DNA of 38,692 nt from Herbinix sp. (GCA_029239235.1 JAQZBD010000039.1:1-38692), one strand, 5' to 3'. Shown: positions 7,243 through 17,400, counted from the stretch's first letter. The notes: generated by a model from the sequence alone, not told the origin. Program-made: numbers and translations.

Positions 7243-8484
7243 ATGAGTAAGGTATATGTTATCGGAGGCGGTGCGGCCGGAATGCTTGCAGCGATTGCTG
7301 CAGCTAGAAATGGACACAAGGTAGTATTGCTGGAGAAAAATGAAAAATTAGGCAAGAAACTTTTTATTACAGGAAAGGGTAGGTGTAATCTTACAAATGC
7401 CTGCGATAGGGAAGAGTTCTTTGAGCAGATCGTCACCAATCCGAAATTCTTATACCGTGCCTATCATTCCTTCAGTAATTACGATGCTATGAATTTCTTT
7501 GAGGAAATAGGTTTGCCTATTAAAACAGAGAGGGGTAACCGTGTTTTTCCGGAATCCGATAAATCCTCTGATGTTATAGGGGTATTAAAACGAGAACTGG
7601 ATAGACAAGGAGTAGATATTCGCTATAAATGTGAGGTTGCTAAGATATTAGTAAAGGATGGCAGCTTTTATGGTGTTCAATTGAAGAATTCCGGTGAAGA
7701 GCTATATGGAGATGATGTGATCATCTGTACCGGTGGTCTTTCCTACCCTTTAACAGGTTCCACAGGAGATGGCTTTAAATATGCAAAAGCTATGGGACAT
7801 ACCGTCACTGATATGTATCCTTCTCTGGTTCCGATTCATGTAAAAGAGCCTTATGTAAAGGAATTGATGGGGTTATCCTTAAAAAATATTGAGATCATCA
7901 TTACCGCCGGAAATAAAGCGATTTATCGGGATTTCGGGGAGTTGTTATTTACTCATTTCGGGGTCAGCGGCCCGGTTATCCTTAGTGCCAGCAGCTATAT
8001 AATTCCTCATCTTGCTAAGAAGGAAGCGCTGGAACTTAGTATAGATTTGAAGCCTGCACTGTCGATTGAACAATTGGATGCCAGAATATTAAGAGATTTT
8101 GAAGAATTCAAGAATAAACAATTCAAGAATTCATTGGAACGCCTATTGCCAAATAAATTAATTGATGTTATCATTCGACTTAGTGATATTGATCCGGAAA
8201 AGAAAGTAAATTCCATTACAAAGGAAGAACGCCTTGGCTTAGCTGCACTTTTGAAAAACCTAAAGCTTCATATTACGAAGCTCAGTGATTACGGACAGGC
8301 TGTTATAACAAAGGGTGGAATTAATGTCAAGGAGGTCAATCCCTCTACGATGGAATCCAAGCTCGTGAAGCATGTTTATTTTGCGGGAGAGGTACTGGAT
8401 CTGGATGCCTTGACCGGAGGCTATAATCTACAGGTAGCTTGGTCAACGGGATATTTGGCTGGAAACTCCATCGAATGTTATTAA
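7243..8484 (+). CDS. YhiN/HI0933-type FAD-dependent flavoprotein
   Basis: This belongs to the HI0933-like flavoprotein family, often annotated as aminoacetone-oxidase-like or NAD(P)/FAD-dependent oxidoreductase; the physiological substrate is not established. VYVIGGGAAGMLAAIAAARNG near the N-terminus is the FAD dinucleotide site, GKGRCNLTNAC is the family signature, CTGGLSYPLTGSTGDG lies mid-protein, and FAGEVLDLDALTGGYNLQ is the C-terminal FAD motif. Length 413 residues, normal. GGAGG at 7233-7237 supports ATG 7243 rather than 7231. In Clostridia this gene is often followed by cmk and ispH-rpsA, as here, hinting at a shared transcript. Confidence 0.9.
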   Translation: MSKVYVIGGGAAGMLAAIAAARNGHKVVLLEKNEKLGKKLFITGKGRCNLTNACDREEFFEQIVTNPKFLYRAYHSFSNYDAMNFFEEIGLPIKTERGNRVFPESDKSSDVIGVLKRELDRQGVDIRYKCEVAKILVKDGSFYGVQLKNSGEELYGDDVIICTGGLSYPLTGSTGDGFKYAKAMGHTVTDMYPSLVPIHVKEPYVKELMGLSLKNIEIIITAGNKAIYRDFGELLFTHFGVSGPVILSASSYIIPHLAKKEALELSIDLKPALSIEQLDARILRDFEEFKNKQFKNSLERLLPNKLIDVIIRLSDIDPEKKVNSITKEERLGLAALLKNLKLHITKLSDYGQAVITKGGINVKEVNPSTMESKLVKHVYFAGEVLDLDALTGGYNLQVAWSTGYLAGNSIECY

Positions 8485-8615
8485 GGGAATGTTATTTATT
8501 AAGGAAATGTTATTAAGAATAAAATAGATTCATACCTGAAATAGAAAAGGCGTTTTAGCCAACGATAGATAAAATATGAAATAAGGTACCATAAGTGGAA
8601 AGGCAGGAATTAGTA

Positions 8616-9287
8616 ATGTCATATTTTAACCTGGCAATTGACGGCCCTGCAGGAGCCGGCAAGAGTACCATTGCCAAAAGAATTGCAAAGAAACTTGGAT
8701 TTGTCTATGTTGATACCGGCGCAATGTACCGTGCAATGGCCTTGTATTTTTTAAGAAACAATATCAGCTCATCGGATAGCGAAGGTATTGAAAAGGCTTG
8801 CGGGAAGGTTGATGTCACAATTGAGTATAAAAATGGTGAGCAACTTGTTATTTTAAATGGGGAGAATGTAAACGGACTCATTAGAACCGAGGAGGTTGGT
8901 AATATGGCCAGCACTTCCTCCGTGAATAAATCAGTGCGCAATAAGTTGGTTGAACTCCAGCAAACTCTTGCAAAAAAAGAAAATGTAGTAATGGATGGCC
9001 GGGATATCGGTACTTTTGTATTGCCCAATGCTGATCTGAAGATATATTTAACTGCCAGCTCCCATGTACGAGCAAGAAGAAGATGGCTGGAACTGCAAAG
9101 TAAAGGGATTGCTGCAGATCAGGAGGAAATTGAACAAGATATTATTGACCGGGATAACCGGGATATGAACCGCGAATTTGCCCCTTTAAGACAAGCTGAG
9201 GATGCCATTTATCTTGATTCCTCAGATTTATCCATTGATGAAGTGATTGGAAAAATTATTTCACTTTATGAAAATGTAAATAAATAA
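8616..9287 (+). CDS. cmk: cytidylate kinase
   Basis: Cmk phosphorylates CMP and dCMP to the diphosphates in pyrimidine salvage and supply for RNA, DNA and phospholipid head groups. IDGPAGAGKSTIAKRIAK is the P-loop, DTGAMYRAMAL follows, GRDIGTFVLPNADLKIYLTAS is the family core, and RDNRDMNREFAPLRQAEDA is the lid region. Length 223 residues, as expected. A GTG at 8595 gives a longer frame, but ATG 8616 with AGGAA upstream fits the family start. The stop lies only a few bases before the damaged start of ispH-rpsA. Confidence 0.96.
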   Translation: MSYFNLAIDGPAGAGKSTIAKRIAKKLGFVYVDTGAMYRAMALYFLRNNISSSDSEGIEKACGKVDVTIEYKNGEQLVILNGENVNGLIRTEEVGNMASTSSVNKSVRNKLVELQQTLAKKENVVMDGRDIGTFVLPNADLKIYLTASSHVRARRRWLELQSKGIAADQEEIEQDIIDRDNRDMNREFAPLRQAEDAIYLDSSDLSIDEVIGKIISLYENVNK

Positions 9288-9295
9288 GAATTGTA

Positions 9296-9311
9296 GGAGG
9301 CCAAAGCCTCC
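9296..9311 (+). repeat. Shine-Dalgarno hairpin at the truncated ispH start
   Basis: GGAGGCCAAAGCCTCC is a 6-bp perfect hairpin with a CAAA loop. Its left arm is the expected ribosome binding site of ispH and its right arm is the exact inverse. The first recognisable IspH residues begin a few codons later, so the hairpin marks the junction where the gene start is missing. Confidence 0.7.
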
Positions 9312-9318
9312 AAAACAT

Positions 9319-11187
9319 GTTTACACCTACGGACCCATTATCCATAATGAAGAAGTCGTAGCAGATTTATGTAAAAAAGGTGTTATCGTAGTTGAAACAC
9401 CGGAAGAATTAAAAACCTTACCTGCGGGAACAATAATTATACGTTCCCATGGAGTTTCTGAGGAAATACAAAAAGAGCTCACTGCTTATGGTCATAAAGT
9501 TATCGATGCCACTTGTCCTTATGTGAAGAAAATACATAGGGCAGTCAAGGACAAAAGCTCGGAGGAACAGCATATTATTATTATTGGAAATGCTGCTCAT
9601 CCTGAGGTTCAGGGCATAATTGGCTGGTGTAAAAGCAATAAATTTGCCGATGAAAATAACGTTTATACTGTGATTGAAAACGAGCAGGAAGCCCTCGCCT
9701 TAGATATTCCCAAGGATAGAAAGCTATGTATTGTTGCCCAGACGACATTTAATTACAAGAAATTTCAAGATTTAGTTGAAATTATTACAAAAAAGGGTTA
9801 TGATATATTTGTTTTAAATACGATTTGCAATGCCACCGAGGAAAGACAAACAGAAAGTTATCAGTTAGCAAAAGAATCTGATGCCATGATTGTAATAGGT
9901 GGAAAAAGTAGCTCGAATACTAGGAAGCTATATGAAATCTGCAAAAAGGAATGTGAAAATACTTACTATATACAGAAACTTGATGACCTGGATTTAAGTA
10001 TGATTAAATCTTATCGAAACGTAGGTATTACAGCAGGGGCATCGACCCCAAACAATATTATCAAGGAGGTTCATACCGCTATGTCAGAAAAGAGTTTTGA
10101 ACAGTTATTAGAAGAAGAGAAGGTAGTGAAAATAAGCAACGGTGATGTTGTAGAAGGAATTGTCTTGGGTGTTAAGGAAGATGAGATCATCTTAAATATA
10201 GGTTACAAGTCGGAAGGTATCATTACAAGAAACGAATACACCAATACACCTAATTTAGACTTAAGAACTGTTGTAAATGTTGGTGATGCCATGACCGCTA
10301 AGATTCTCAAGGTAAATGATGGTGAAGGCCAGGTTGCATTAACCTATAAGAGATTAGCAGCAGAAAAGGGTAACAAGAGATTAGAAGAAGCTTTTGAGAA
10401 TCATGAAGTATTATCTGCAAAGGTTGCAGCTGTATTAAACGGCGGCTTAAGCGTTATTATTGATGAAGCAAGAGTATTCATTCCTGCAAGTCTTATTTCT
10501 GATTCCTATGAGAAGGATCTTGCAAAATATGCTGGTGAGAAGATTGATTTTGTTATCACAGAATTTAATCCTAAGAAGAGAAGAATCATTGGCGATCGTA
10601 AGCAGTTAATCGTTGCTAAGAAAGAAATCTTAAAGAAGGAATTATTCGAAAAGATTAAGGTTGGCGAGACTGTAGAAGGTACTGTTAAGAATATTACCGA
10701 TTTCGGTGCATTTATTGATCTTGGCGGAGCTGATGGACTTCTTCACATCTCTGAGATGTCTTGGGGAAGAGTTGAGAATCCTAAGAAGGTATTCAAGGTT
10801 GGCGAAACTGTAAAGGCATTCGTAAAAGATATTCAGGGTGATAAGATCGCTCTTAGCTTAAAATTCGAAGGTGCTAATCCTTGGATCAGCGCTGAAACAA
10901 AATATGCTGTTGGCAATGTAGTAGACGGCGTTGTTGCGCGTATGACTGACTTTGGTGCATTTATTGAGCTTGAGCCAGGAATTGATGCATTATTACATGT
11001 ATCCCAGATCTCCAAAGAGCATGTTGAAAAGCCTGCTGATGTTTTAAAAATCGGACAAGAGCTTACTGCTAGAGTTGTAGAATTTAACAAAGATGATAAG
11101 AAGATCAGCTTAAGCGTTAAGGCTTTAGAGGCTCCTGAGAAGGAAGTTGAAGCAGAAGAATTTCCTGTAGAAGCAACAGAGGAATAA
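9319..11187 (+). CDS. ispH-rpsA: IspH-ribosomal protein S1 fusion, N-terminus missing
   Basis: The N-terminal part is 4-hydroxy-3-methylbut-2-enyl diphosphate reductase, the last MEP-pathway enzyme, a 4Fe-4S protein. The C-terminal part has four S1 RNA-binding domains (from VSISNGD-like VVKISNGDVVEG on) as in ribosomal protein S1. This fusion is known in Clostridia. Conserved IspH residues are present from YTYGPIIHNEEVV on: SHGV, DATCPYV, AAHPEVQG, AQTTF, NTICNAT, SSNTRKL, AGASTP. Two of the three cluster cysteines remain; the first (in the usual AGFCFGVKRAV segment) and the start codon are absent. The frame is open back to 9280 but has no ATG, GTG or TTG until GTG 9523, which would delete even more. 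Given that both halves are normally essential, an assembly or sequence gap is more likely than a dead gene. 622 codons from 9319. Confidence 0.88.
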   Translation, partial: VYTYGPIIHNEEVVADLCKKGVIVVETPEELKTLPAGTIIIRSHGVSEEIQKELTAYGHKVIDATCPYVKKIHRAVKDKSSEEQHIIIIGNAAHPEVQGIIGWCKSNKFADENNVYTVIENEQEALALDIPKDRKLCIVAQTTFNYKKFQDLVEIITKKGYDIFVLNTICNATEERQTESYQLAKESDAMIVIGGKSSSNTRKLYEICKKECENTYYIQKLDDLDLSMIKSYRNVGITAGASTPNNIIKEVHTAMSEKSFEQLLEEEKVVKISNGDVVEGIVLGVKEDEIILNIGYKSEGIITRNEYTNTPNLDLRTVVNVGDAMTAKILKVNDGEGQVALTYKRLAAEKGNKRLEEAFENHEVLSAKVAAVLNGGLSVIIDEARVFIPASLISDSYEKDLAKYAGEKIDFVITEFNPKKRRIIGDRKQLIVAKKEILKKELFEKIKVGETVEGTVKNITDFGAFIDLGGADGLLHISEMSWGRVENPKKVFKVGETVKAFVKDIQGDKIALSLKFEGANPWISAETKYAVGNVVDGVVARMTDFGAFIELEPGIDALLHVSQISKEHVEKPADVLKIGQELTARVVEFNKDDKKISLSVKALEAPEKEVEAEEFPVEATEE

Positions 11188-11237
11188 TCATTAATCTAAT
11201 TCAACTACTACCGAGGAAAATTTAAAGGAGATTTGTC

Positions 11238-12017
11238 GTGCTGGATAGTTACGAATCATTTAAGAAGTCTATTTATGATATGACAAAGATTGATTTAGAT
11301 GCGTATAAAGAGCGTCAGATGAAGCGTCGTATCGAGGCATTGATAACCAAGCATAGCATTAATTCATTTTCTGACTATGTTATTAAACTAAAGACCGACA
11401 AAGTAGCCTTTGAGGAATTCATTAATTATATTACAATTAATGTATCGGAATTTTATCGTAACCCGGAACAATGGGCTTTGCTTGAGAAGGAAGTTTTTCC
11501 TTATTTATTCGAGCGTTTCGGCAAAGATTTGAAAATATGGAGCGCAGCTTGTTCCACAGGTGATGAACCATATTCTTTAGCAATGCTATTATCAAAATTC
11601 ATTCCACTTAACCGTATTAAAATTACCGCAACAGATATTGATAAAACGGTTATGGAGAAAGCAAAGGCCGGATTTTATAATGTTAAAAGTCTGAAGGCAT
11701 TGCCGCCGGAGTTTATTAGTAAATATTTTGTTAAAGTAAATGATAAAACCTATCAAATATCAGATCAGATCAAAGCTTGTGTTGAATTTAAGCAGCATGA
11801 CTTGTTAAGAGAACCTTATCCGGCAAATTGTGATATGGTTGTATGCAGAAATGTTTTGATATATTTTACAGATGAGGCAAAGAATAAAATTTATTCCGAT
11901 TTTCATAAGGCTTTGAAAAAAGACGGATTATTGTTTGTAGGCAGTACAGAACAAATTATACAAGCTCAGCAGATTGGGTTTGGTAATTTTAAATCCTTCT
12001 TTTACAAAAAGGTATAA
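11238..12017 (+). CDS. cheR: chemotaxis protein methyltransferase CheR
   Basis: CheR uses S-adenosylmethionine to methylate glutamates on chemoreceptors. The N-terminal helical domain (DAYKERQMKRRIEALI) precedes the SAM-binding domain with INVSEFYRNPEQW, IWSAACSTGDEPYSLAMLL, ATDID and MVVCRNVLIYFTDEAK, all typical. 259 residues. The start is GTG at 11238 with AAAGGAG at 11224-11230. It stands alone here, 50 nt after the S1 domain gene and without other chemotaxis genes, and ends in a terminator, so it may be read from the upstream transcript. Confidence 0.94.
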   Translation: MLDSYESFKKSIYDMTKIDLDAYKERQMKRRIEALITKHSINSFSDYVIKLKTDKVAFEEFINYITINVSEFYRNPEQWALLEKEVFPYLFERFGKDLKIWSAACSTGDEPYSLAMLLSKFIPLNRIKITATDIDKTVMEKAKAGFYNVKSLKALPPEFISKYFVKVNDKTYQISDQIKACVEFKQHDLLREPYPANCDMVVCRNVLIYFTDEAKNKIYSDFHKALKKDGLLFVGSTEQIIQAQQIGFGNFKSFFYKKV

Positions 12018-12028
12018 TGATGATATAA

Positions 12029-12087
12029 GAAGATGCCGCGTAAATGGTGATAAAATCAATCATTTTGAAGGCATCTTCTTTCTGTTT
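12029..12087 (+). terminator. intrinsic terminator after cheR
   Basis: GAAGATGCC (12029-12037) pairs perfectly with GGCATCTTC (12070-12078); an inner AAATG...ATCATTT pairing extends the stem; TTTCTGTTTT follows. Confidence 0.75.
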
Positions 12088-12106
12088 TACATTTTCAAAA
12101 ATGTGG

Positions 12107-12135
12107 TTGATTTTTAGTATAATATCGAGTATATT
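12107..12135 (+). promoter_or_regulatory. promoter of plsX-acpP
   Basis: TTGATT (12107-12112), a 17-nt spacer and TATATT (12130-12135), 75 nt before plsX and just after the cheR terminator. No inverted repeat typical of a FapR site is evident. Confidence 0.55.
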
Positions 12136-12210
12136 GTTTTATAGATTAGCAACTGCTAAAAAAATACTTTTAGTACAGCATTTTGGACTAACAGCGGAAT
12201 GGAGGATACT

Positions 12211-13227
12211 ATGCCGAATATGATAACGATCGCAGTTGATGCAATGGGTGGTGATAATGCACCGGCTGAGATTATCAAAGGAGCAGTACTTGCAGTAGGC
12301 GATAAGAAAGATATAAAAGTAGTCTTAACAGGTGATGAAACTGTCATTCGTAAAGAACTCAGTGAGTATAATTATGACAAGGAACGAATTGAGATCGTTC
12401 ATGCTCCGGAAGTAATTACAAACTGCGAGGCACCGGTTTTGGCAATCCGTCGTAAGAAGAATTCATCAATTGTTGTTGCATGTAATATGGTGAAGAGTGG
12501 TGAAGCAGATGCTTTTGTATCAGCTGGAAGCACCGGAGCAGTTCTTGCTGGCGGACAGTTAATTATAGGTAGGGTTAGCGGCGTGGAAAGACCGCCTTTA
12601 GCACCTCTCATTCCTACACTAACCGGCGTATCTTTACTAATAGACTGTGGCGCAAATGTTGATGCGAGATCTTCCCATTTAGTTCAATTCGCTAAAATGG
12701 GTTCCATCTATATGGAAAATATCATTGGTATTAAAAATCCGCGTGTAGCGATTGTAAATATCGGCGCGGAGGAAGAGAAGGGAAATCAATTAGTTAAAGA
12801 GACTTTCCCGCTGTTAAAAGCTTGTAAAGACATTAATTTTATCGGAAGCATTGAAGCAAGAGAGATTCCGAATGGCGGAGCAGATGTAATTGTAAGTGAA
12901 GCCTTTGTTGGAAATGTTATTCTTAAGCTCTATGAAGGCTTAGGAGGTGCTCTGGTGCAGAAGATAAAAACAGGAATGATGAGCACAACAAGAAGTAAGA
13001 TCGGCGCATTGCTCGTCAAACCCGCATTAAAGGAAACCTTAAAGGACTTTGATGCATCCAGGTATGGCGGCGCTCCTATGCTGGGATTAAATGGACTGGT
13101 TGTTAAAACACATGGTAATGCGAAAAGTACAGAAGTGCGTAACTCAATTCTGCAATGTGTTACATTTACAGAACAACATATTAATGATAAAATCAAGAAA
13201 AATTTAAACACCGAACAAATAATATAA
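12211..13227 (+). CDS. plsX: phosphate acyltransferase PlsX
   Basis: PlsX converts acyl-ACP to acyl-phosphate, the acyl donor for glycerol-3-phosphate acylation, at the inner face of the membrane. Family signatures are ITIAVDAMGGDNAP at the N-terminus, DAFVSAGSTGAVLAGG, PTLTGVSLLIDCGANVDAR, and ARYGG-like ASRYGGAPMLGLNGLVVKTHG near the C-terminus. 338 residues. GGAGG at 12201 sets the start at 12211. acpP follows after 17 nt, so the two are co-transcribed. The fabD and fabG genes that sit between plsX and acpP in Bacillus are absent here. Confidence 0.95.
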   Translation: MPNMITIAVDAMGGDNAPAEIIKGAVLAVGDKKDIKVVLTGDETVIRKELSEYNYDKERIEIVHAPEVITNCEAPVLAIRRKKNSSIVVACNMVKSGEADAFVSAGSTGAVLAGGQLIIGRVSGVERPPLAPLIPTLTGVSLLIDCGANVDARSSHLVQFAKMGSIYMENIIGIKNPRVAIVNIGAEEEKGNQLVKETFPLLKACKDINFIGSIEAREIPNGGADVIVSEAFVGNVILKLYEGLGGALVQKIKTGMMSTTRSKIGALLVKPALKETLKDFDASRYGGAPMLGLNGLVVKTHGNAKSTEVRNSILQCVTFTEQHINDKIKKNLNTEQII

Positions 13228-13244
13228 AGAAGGGGTATATAATC

Positions 13245-13475
13245 ATGGAATTTGAAAAGTTAGTAAAAATTATCAGCGAGGTATTAAATGTAGACGAAGA
13301 TGAGATCACTATGGATACCACTTTCGTAGACGATTTGGGAGCAGATTCCTTAGACGTTTTCCAGATTATCATGGGAATTGAAGAAGAGTTCGATATTGAA
13401 ATTGCGAATGAAGAAGCTGAAAATATTGTTACTGTAGCTGATGCGATTGAACAGATCAAAAATGCACTTAATTAA
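13245..13475 (+). CDS. acpP: acyl carrier protein
   Basis: A small acidic protein of 76 residues that carries fatty-acyl chains on a 4'-phosphopantetheine arm. The attachment serine is in DDLGADSLDVFQI. The AAGAAGGGG-type ribosome binding site precedes ATG 13245. It lies directly behind plsX and before rnc, the order seen in many Firmicutes; a strong terminator lies between it and rnc. Confidence 0.95.
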   Translation: MEFEKLVKIISEVLNVDEDEITMDTTFVDDLGADSLDVFQIIMGIEEEFDIEIANEEAENIVTVADAIEQIKNALN

Positions 13476-13549
13476 TAAATAGGAATCACTGAACCTTATT
13501 TGAAAGCATTGATTCCAGATCAGGAACTATAACATAGGAATATATGTAG

Positions 13550-13587
13550 AGCCCTGGGAATAAGGCTTGCCTTATCTAGGGGCTTTT
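13550..13587 (+). terminator. strong intrinsic terminator between acpP and rnc
   Basis: AGCCC...AATAAGGC pairs with GCCTTAT...GGGGCT around a two-base loop and is followed by TTTT. It lies only about 30 nt before the rnc start region, so rnc needs read-through or another promoter. Confidence 0.8.
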
Positions 13588-13619
13588 CATATATGTTGAG
13601 AGGAGGAAGCGGCTGGTTT

Positions 13620-14330
13620 ATGAAGGGACGTAAAAGAAATGAGGAAAAACTAATTTTACTTGAGGAAAAGATTAAATATCATTTTTCGGATCCTACAATT
13701 CTATTACATGCATTAACCCACAGCTCTTATGCGAATGAAATGAGACTGGACAAGGAGAAGAATAATGAACGTCTGGAATTCCTGGGAGATGCAGTACTGG
13801 AGTTAGTCACTAGTGAATATGTGTACAAGGAATATTCTGAATTGTCTGAGGGGGATTTGACAAAGCTTCGCGCCAGCATTGTATGTGAGCAGACCTTATC
13901 TACTTGCGCAAGGGATTTAAATATTGGACAGTTTTTATTACTAGGAAAAGGGGAAGATATTTCTGGCGGAAGAAATCGCAATTCCATACTATCCGATGCT
14001 TTGGAAGCGGTAATAGGAGCCATTTATTTGGACGGTGGTTTTACTAATGCAAAAGAGTTTATTAAGGGCTTTATATTGGCTGATTTAAAAGGTAAGAACC
14101 TCTTTTTCGATAGCAAGACTATCTTACAGGAAATAATTCAGAATGATAGCAGCAAGCAAAAGCTTCGTTATAAGTTAATTTCGGAGGATGGCCCGGATCA
14201 TAATAAAACCTTTACCGTTGCCGTCTGTATCGGGAATGATGAGATAGGCTATGGAACCGGCAGAACAAAAAAAGCTGCAGAGCAGGAAGCAGCCAACCAG
14301 GCAATTCTTAAGTTACAGAAGAAAGAATAA
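13620..14330 (+). CDS. rnc: ribonuclease III
   Basis: RNase III cleaves double-stranded RNA, including rRNA precursors. The catalytic signature NERLEFLGDAVLEL is at about residue 48, followed by the second acidic cluster SDALEAVIGAIYLDGG. The C-terminal double-stranded-RNA-binding domain ends in GTGRTKKAAEQEAANQAI. 236 residues from ATG 13620. AGGAGG at 13601-13606 is 13 nt away, longer than usual; the ATG at 13593 has no ribosome site and would lie at the base of the terminator, so 13620 is preferred with some doubt. smc follows after about 100 nt. Confidence 0.94.
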   Translation: MKGRKRNEEKLILLEEKIKYHFSDPTILLHALTHSSYANEMRLDKEKNNERLEFLGDAVLELVTSEYVYKEYSELSEGDLTKLRASIVCEQTLSTCARDLNIGQFLLLGKGEDISGGRNRNSILSDALEAVIGAIYLDGGFTNAKEFIKGFILADLKGKNLFFDSKTILQEIIQNDSSKQKLRYKLISEDGPDHNKTFTVAVCIGNDEIGYGTGRTKKAAEQEAANQAILKLQKKE

Positions 14331-14433
14331 CCGGGGGAGAAGCAATGCAATTTGTGTAATCGAAGTTTAGGCTATTATGAAACGATCTGGTTTTATAATT
14401 ACTAAATATAAGTTAATGGATGGGAGACTATGA

Positions 14434-17400
14434 ATGTACCTTAAAAGTATAGAAGTTCACGGTTTTAAATCTTTTGCAAATAAGATAGTTCTAGAGTTTC
14501 ACGATGGAATTACCGGTATCGTAGGACCTAACGGCAGTGGTAAAAGTAATGTAGCCGATGCGGTGCGCTGGGTATTAGGTGAACAGAGTGCTAAGCAGCT
14601 GCGTGGAGCCCGGATGGAGGATATCATTTTCTCCGGTACAGAAGCACGTAAGCCTTTAGGCTACGCCTATGTTGCCCTTACCATGGATAATTCTGATCAT
14701 AAGTTACCAATTGAATACGATGAAGTGATCGTTGCCAGAAGGGTATATCGATCGGGAGAAAGTGAATATTTGATTAATGGAACCTCCTGCCGATTAAAAG
14801 ATGTCTATGAACTATTCTTAGATACCGGTGTTGGAAAAGAAGGCTACTCTATCATTGGACAAGGTCAGATTGATAAAATATTAAGCGGTAAACCGGAGGA
14901 TCGCCGGGAATTATTTGACGAAGCTGCAGGTATCGTAAAGTTCAAGCGAAGAAAGTATTCGGCGGAAAAGAATCTGGAAGAAGAGAAACAGAATCTGTCT
15001 CGTATCACAGATATTTTAAAGGAGATAGAAAAGCAGCTGGCACCACTGGAAAAGCAGTCTGCTGTTGCGAAGGTCTATCTGAAATTAAAGGAAGAATTAA
15101 AAAGCCTTGATGTCAATCAGTTTCTAAAGGAATACGAAAGGATTCGCGTATCAAAGGAACAGCTGGATGAAAAACTCTCCATCGCTACCGTAGATTATGA
15201 GAAATCAAAGGTAGAATACGAAAATACGAAGGAAGAGTATGTACGGCTTGAACAGGAACTGGAAAAATGTGACCAGATTATAGAAGAAGATCGTGGTACC
15301 TTAAGCGGCCTTAAGCTGGATAAAGAGAAGGCAGAAGGAGAGATCAAGGTACTGAAGGAGCAGATTATTGCCGTTTTGCAAAACGATGATTATATCCAAA
15401 ATCGGATTAAGAGCGGTGATGATGAACTGGAGGTAAAGAAATCAGAGGAAAGTAAGTATCTCTCAGAAAAGGCTGTAATCGATGAGAAAATCTCCGGAAT
15501 GGATGATATTCTTACAAATGCGTTAAACGAATTGAATCGGATTAAAGAAGAGATTATAAGATATAGTAAGGAAATTGAAGACTGCAATAATAATATCTTT
15601 GAGCACTTGAACATTAATTCCGGTATTAAAAGTAATATGCAGCGTTATGAGACCATGCTGGAACAAAATACGATCCGTAAGGCTGATTTAAACCAGAGAA
15701 TCTTGAAAAATAAAAGCGAAGAATGCTCCTATGAAGAATCAATTCTCGCTTGTCAAGAGCATCTGAAGAATATATCTGAATCGATTATTACAATGAGTCA
15801 GGAAAGCTCCTCATTAGAACAGTCCATCGGGGATACTCAGGCTGAGATTGACAGTATTGGAGCACAGTACAATGAGGTACATGCAAAGTATCTTGGTGAA
15901 AAATCAAGACTTGATTCCTTAATGAATCTGACGGAGCGGTATGAAGGCTATGGTATCAGTATAAAGAAGGTCATGGAACGTAAGCCTCAGGAGCCGGGTA
16001 TTATCGGTGTTGTAGCTGATATTATAAAGGTTGAAAAGACATATGAGACCGCTATTGAGACCGCCCTTGGTGGTACAATTCAAAATATTGTTACCGCGGA
16101 TGAAGCGACTGCAAAGAATTTAATCACTTATTTAAAGCAGAATAAGTTCGGTAGAGCAACCTTTCTGCCGTTAACGAATATGGCATCCGGGCATGGAATA
16201 CAAAACGACAGGGTGCTTAAGGAAAAAGGTGTACTTGGTATAGCAAGTAGCTTGGTAGAAACAGACAAGAAATTTAATGCATTAATTGACTATTTGCTTG
16301 GTAGAATTATAGTAGTAGATGACATTGATAACGCAACCCTCATTGCTAAAAAGTATAACTACAGCCTACGAATCGTAACCTTGGAGGGCGAATTATTGTC
16401 ACCGGGTGGCTCCATCTCCGGTGGTGCCTATAAAAATGCAAGCAATTTACTTGGTAGACGACGTGAAATAGAAGAAATGGAAGAGTCCGTAGCTTCTCTT
16501 TTGCAAAAGAGTCAGAATTTGCAAAGCAAACGAGAAGCGTGTAAAGAAACGAAGGCTAGGCTTCGTCAGGCTCTGGAGGAAGGAAAGCTTCGTCTTCAGG
16601 AGAAATCCCTGGAACAAAATACGGCTAAGATGAATCTGGAACGTGAGAAGACAAAGAAATCCGAATCCGAGGCAATCTATCAGGAATATGTGAAGGAGCT
16701 TCAGGAAATTGAGCAACAGGCAAAGGACTTAAAGGATAATCTGAATAAGTTGCATGACTCTCTTTCAGAAAACGTACAGCTGAATAAAGAAATAGATTCA
16801 AAGATCGAACAGTTGAATAAGCTTCTGGAACAAGAGCGAATAAAGGAGCAAGAGGCAAACGAAAAATCCGCTGGCCTTAAGCTGGAGCTTTCTACCCTAG
16901 AGCAAAGCAATCAATTTATGTTAGAGAATATTAAGCGTGTCAAACGAGAGATTGAGCGTTTATTTGAAGAACAATCCTCCCTAAAAAAGGATGTTGAAAA
17001 AGCAGCACAAATTGTGTCCGACAGACAAAAAGAAATCGAACTTACTCAGTCACGTGTACAGGAATATGAGCTTCTAATTGAGGCCTTAGAAATTAAGCTG
17101 AAGGAACGAACTGAGGAAAAAGAGCGAATTAACGCAGGACATAAGAATTTCTTTGCAAAGCGGGAAGAATTATCCAGCCTCATTAATGAACTGGACAAGG
17201 AATGCTACCGTTTGAATGGCCAGAAAGAAAAATTAAGCGAACAGATTGACCAGCAGATTAATTACATGTGGGAGGAATACGAACTTACCTATTCCAGTGC
17301 CTTAGAATATCCAATTGATGAGGAGATTAGCCTGCCTCAGGCAAAGAAGCTAATCGGAGAAATCAAGGGAAAGATCAAGGAGCTTGGAGATGTCAATGTC

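Noticed and set aside
9523-11187. GTG 9523 as the true start of ispH-rpsA
   Set aside because: It would remove the conserved YTYGPIIHN, SHGV and ATCPY segments that are encoded in frame just upstream.
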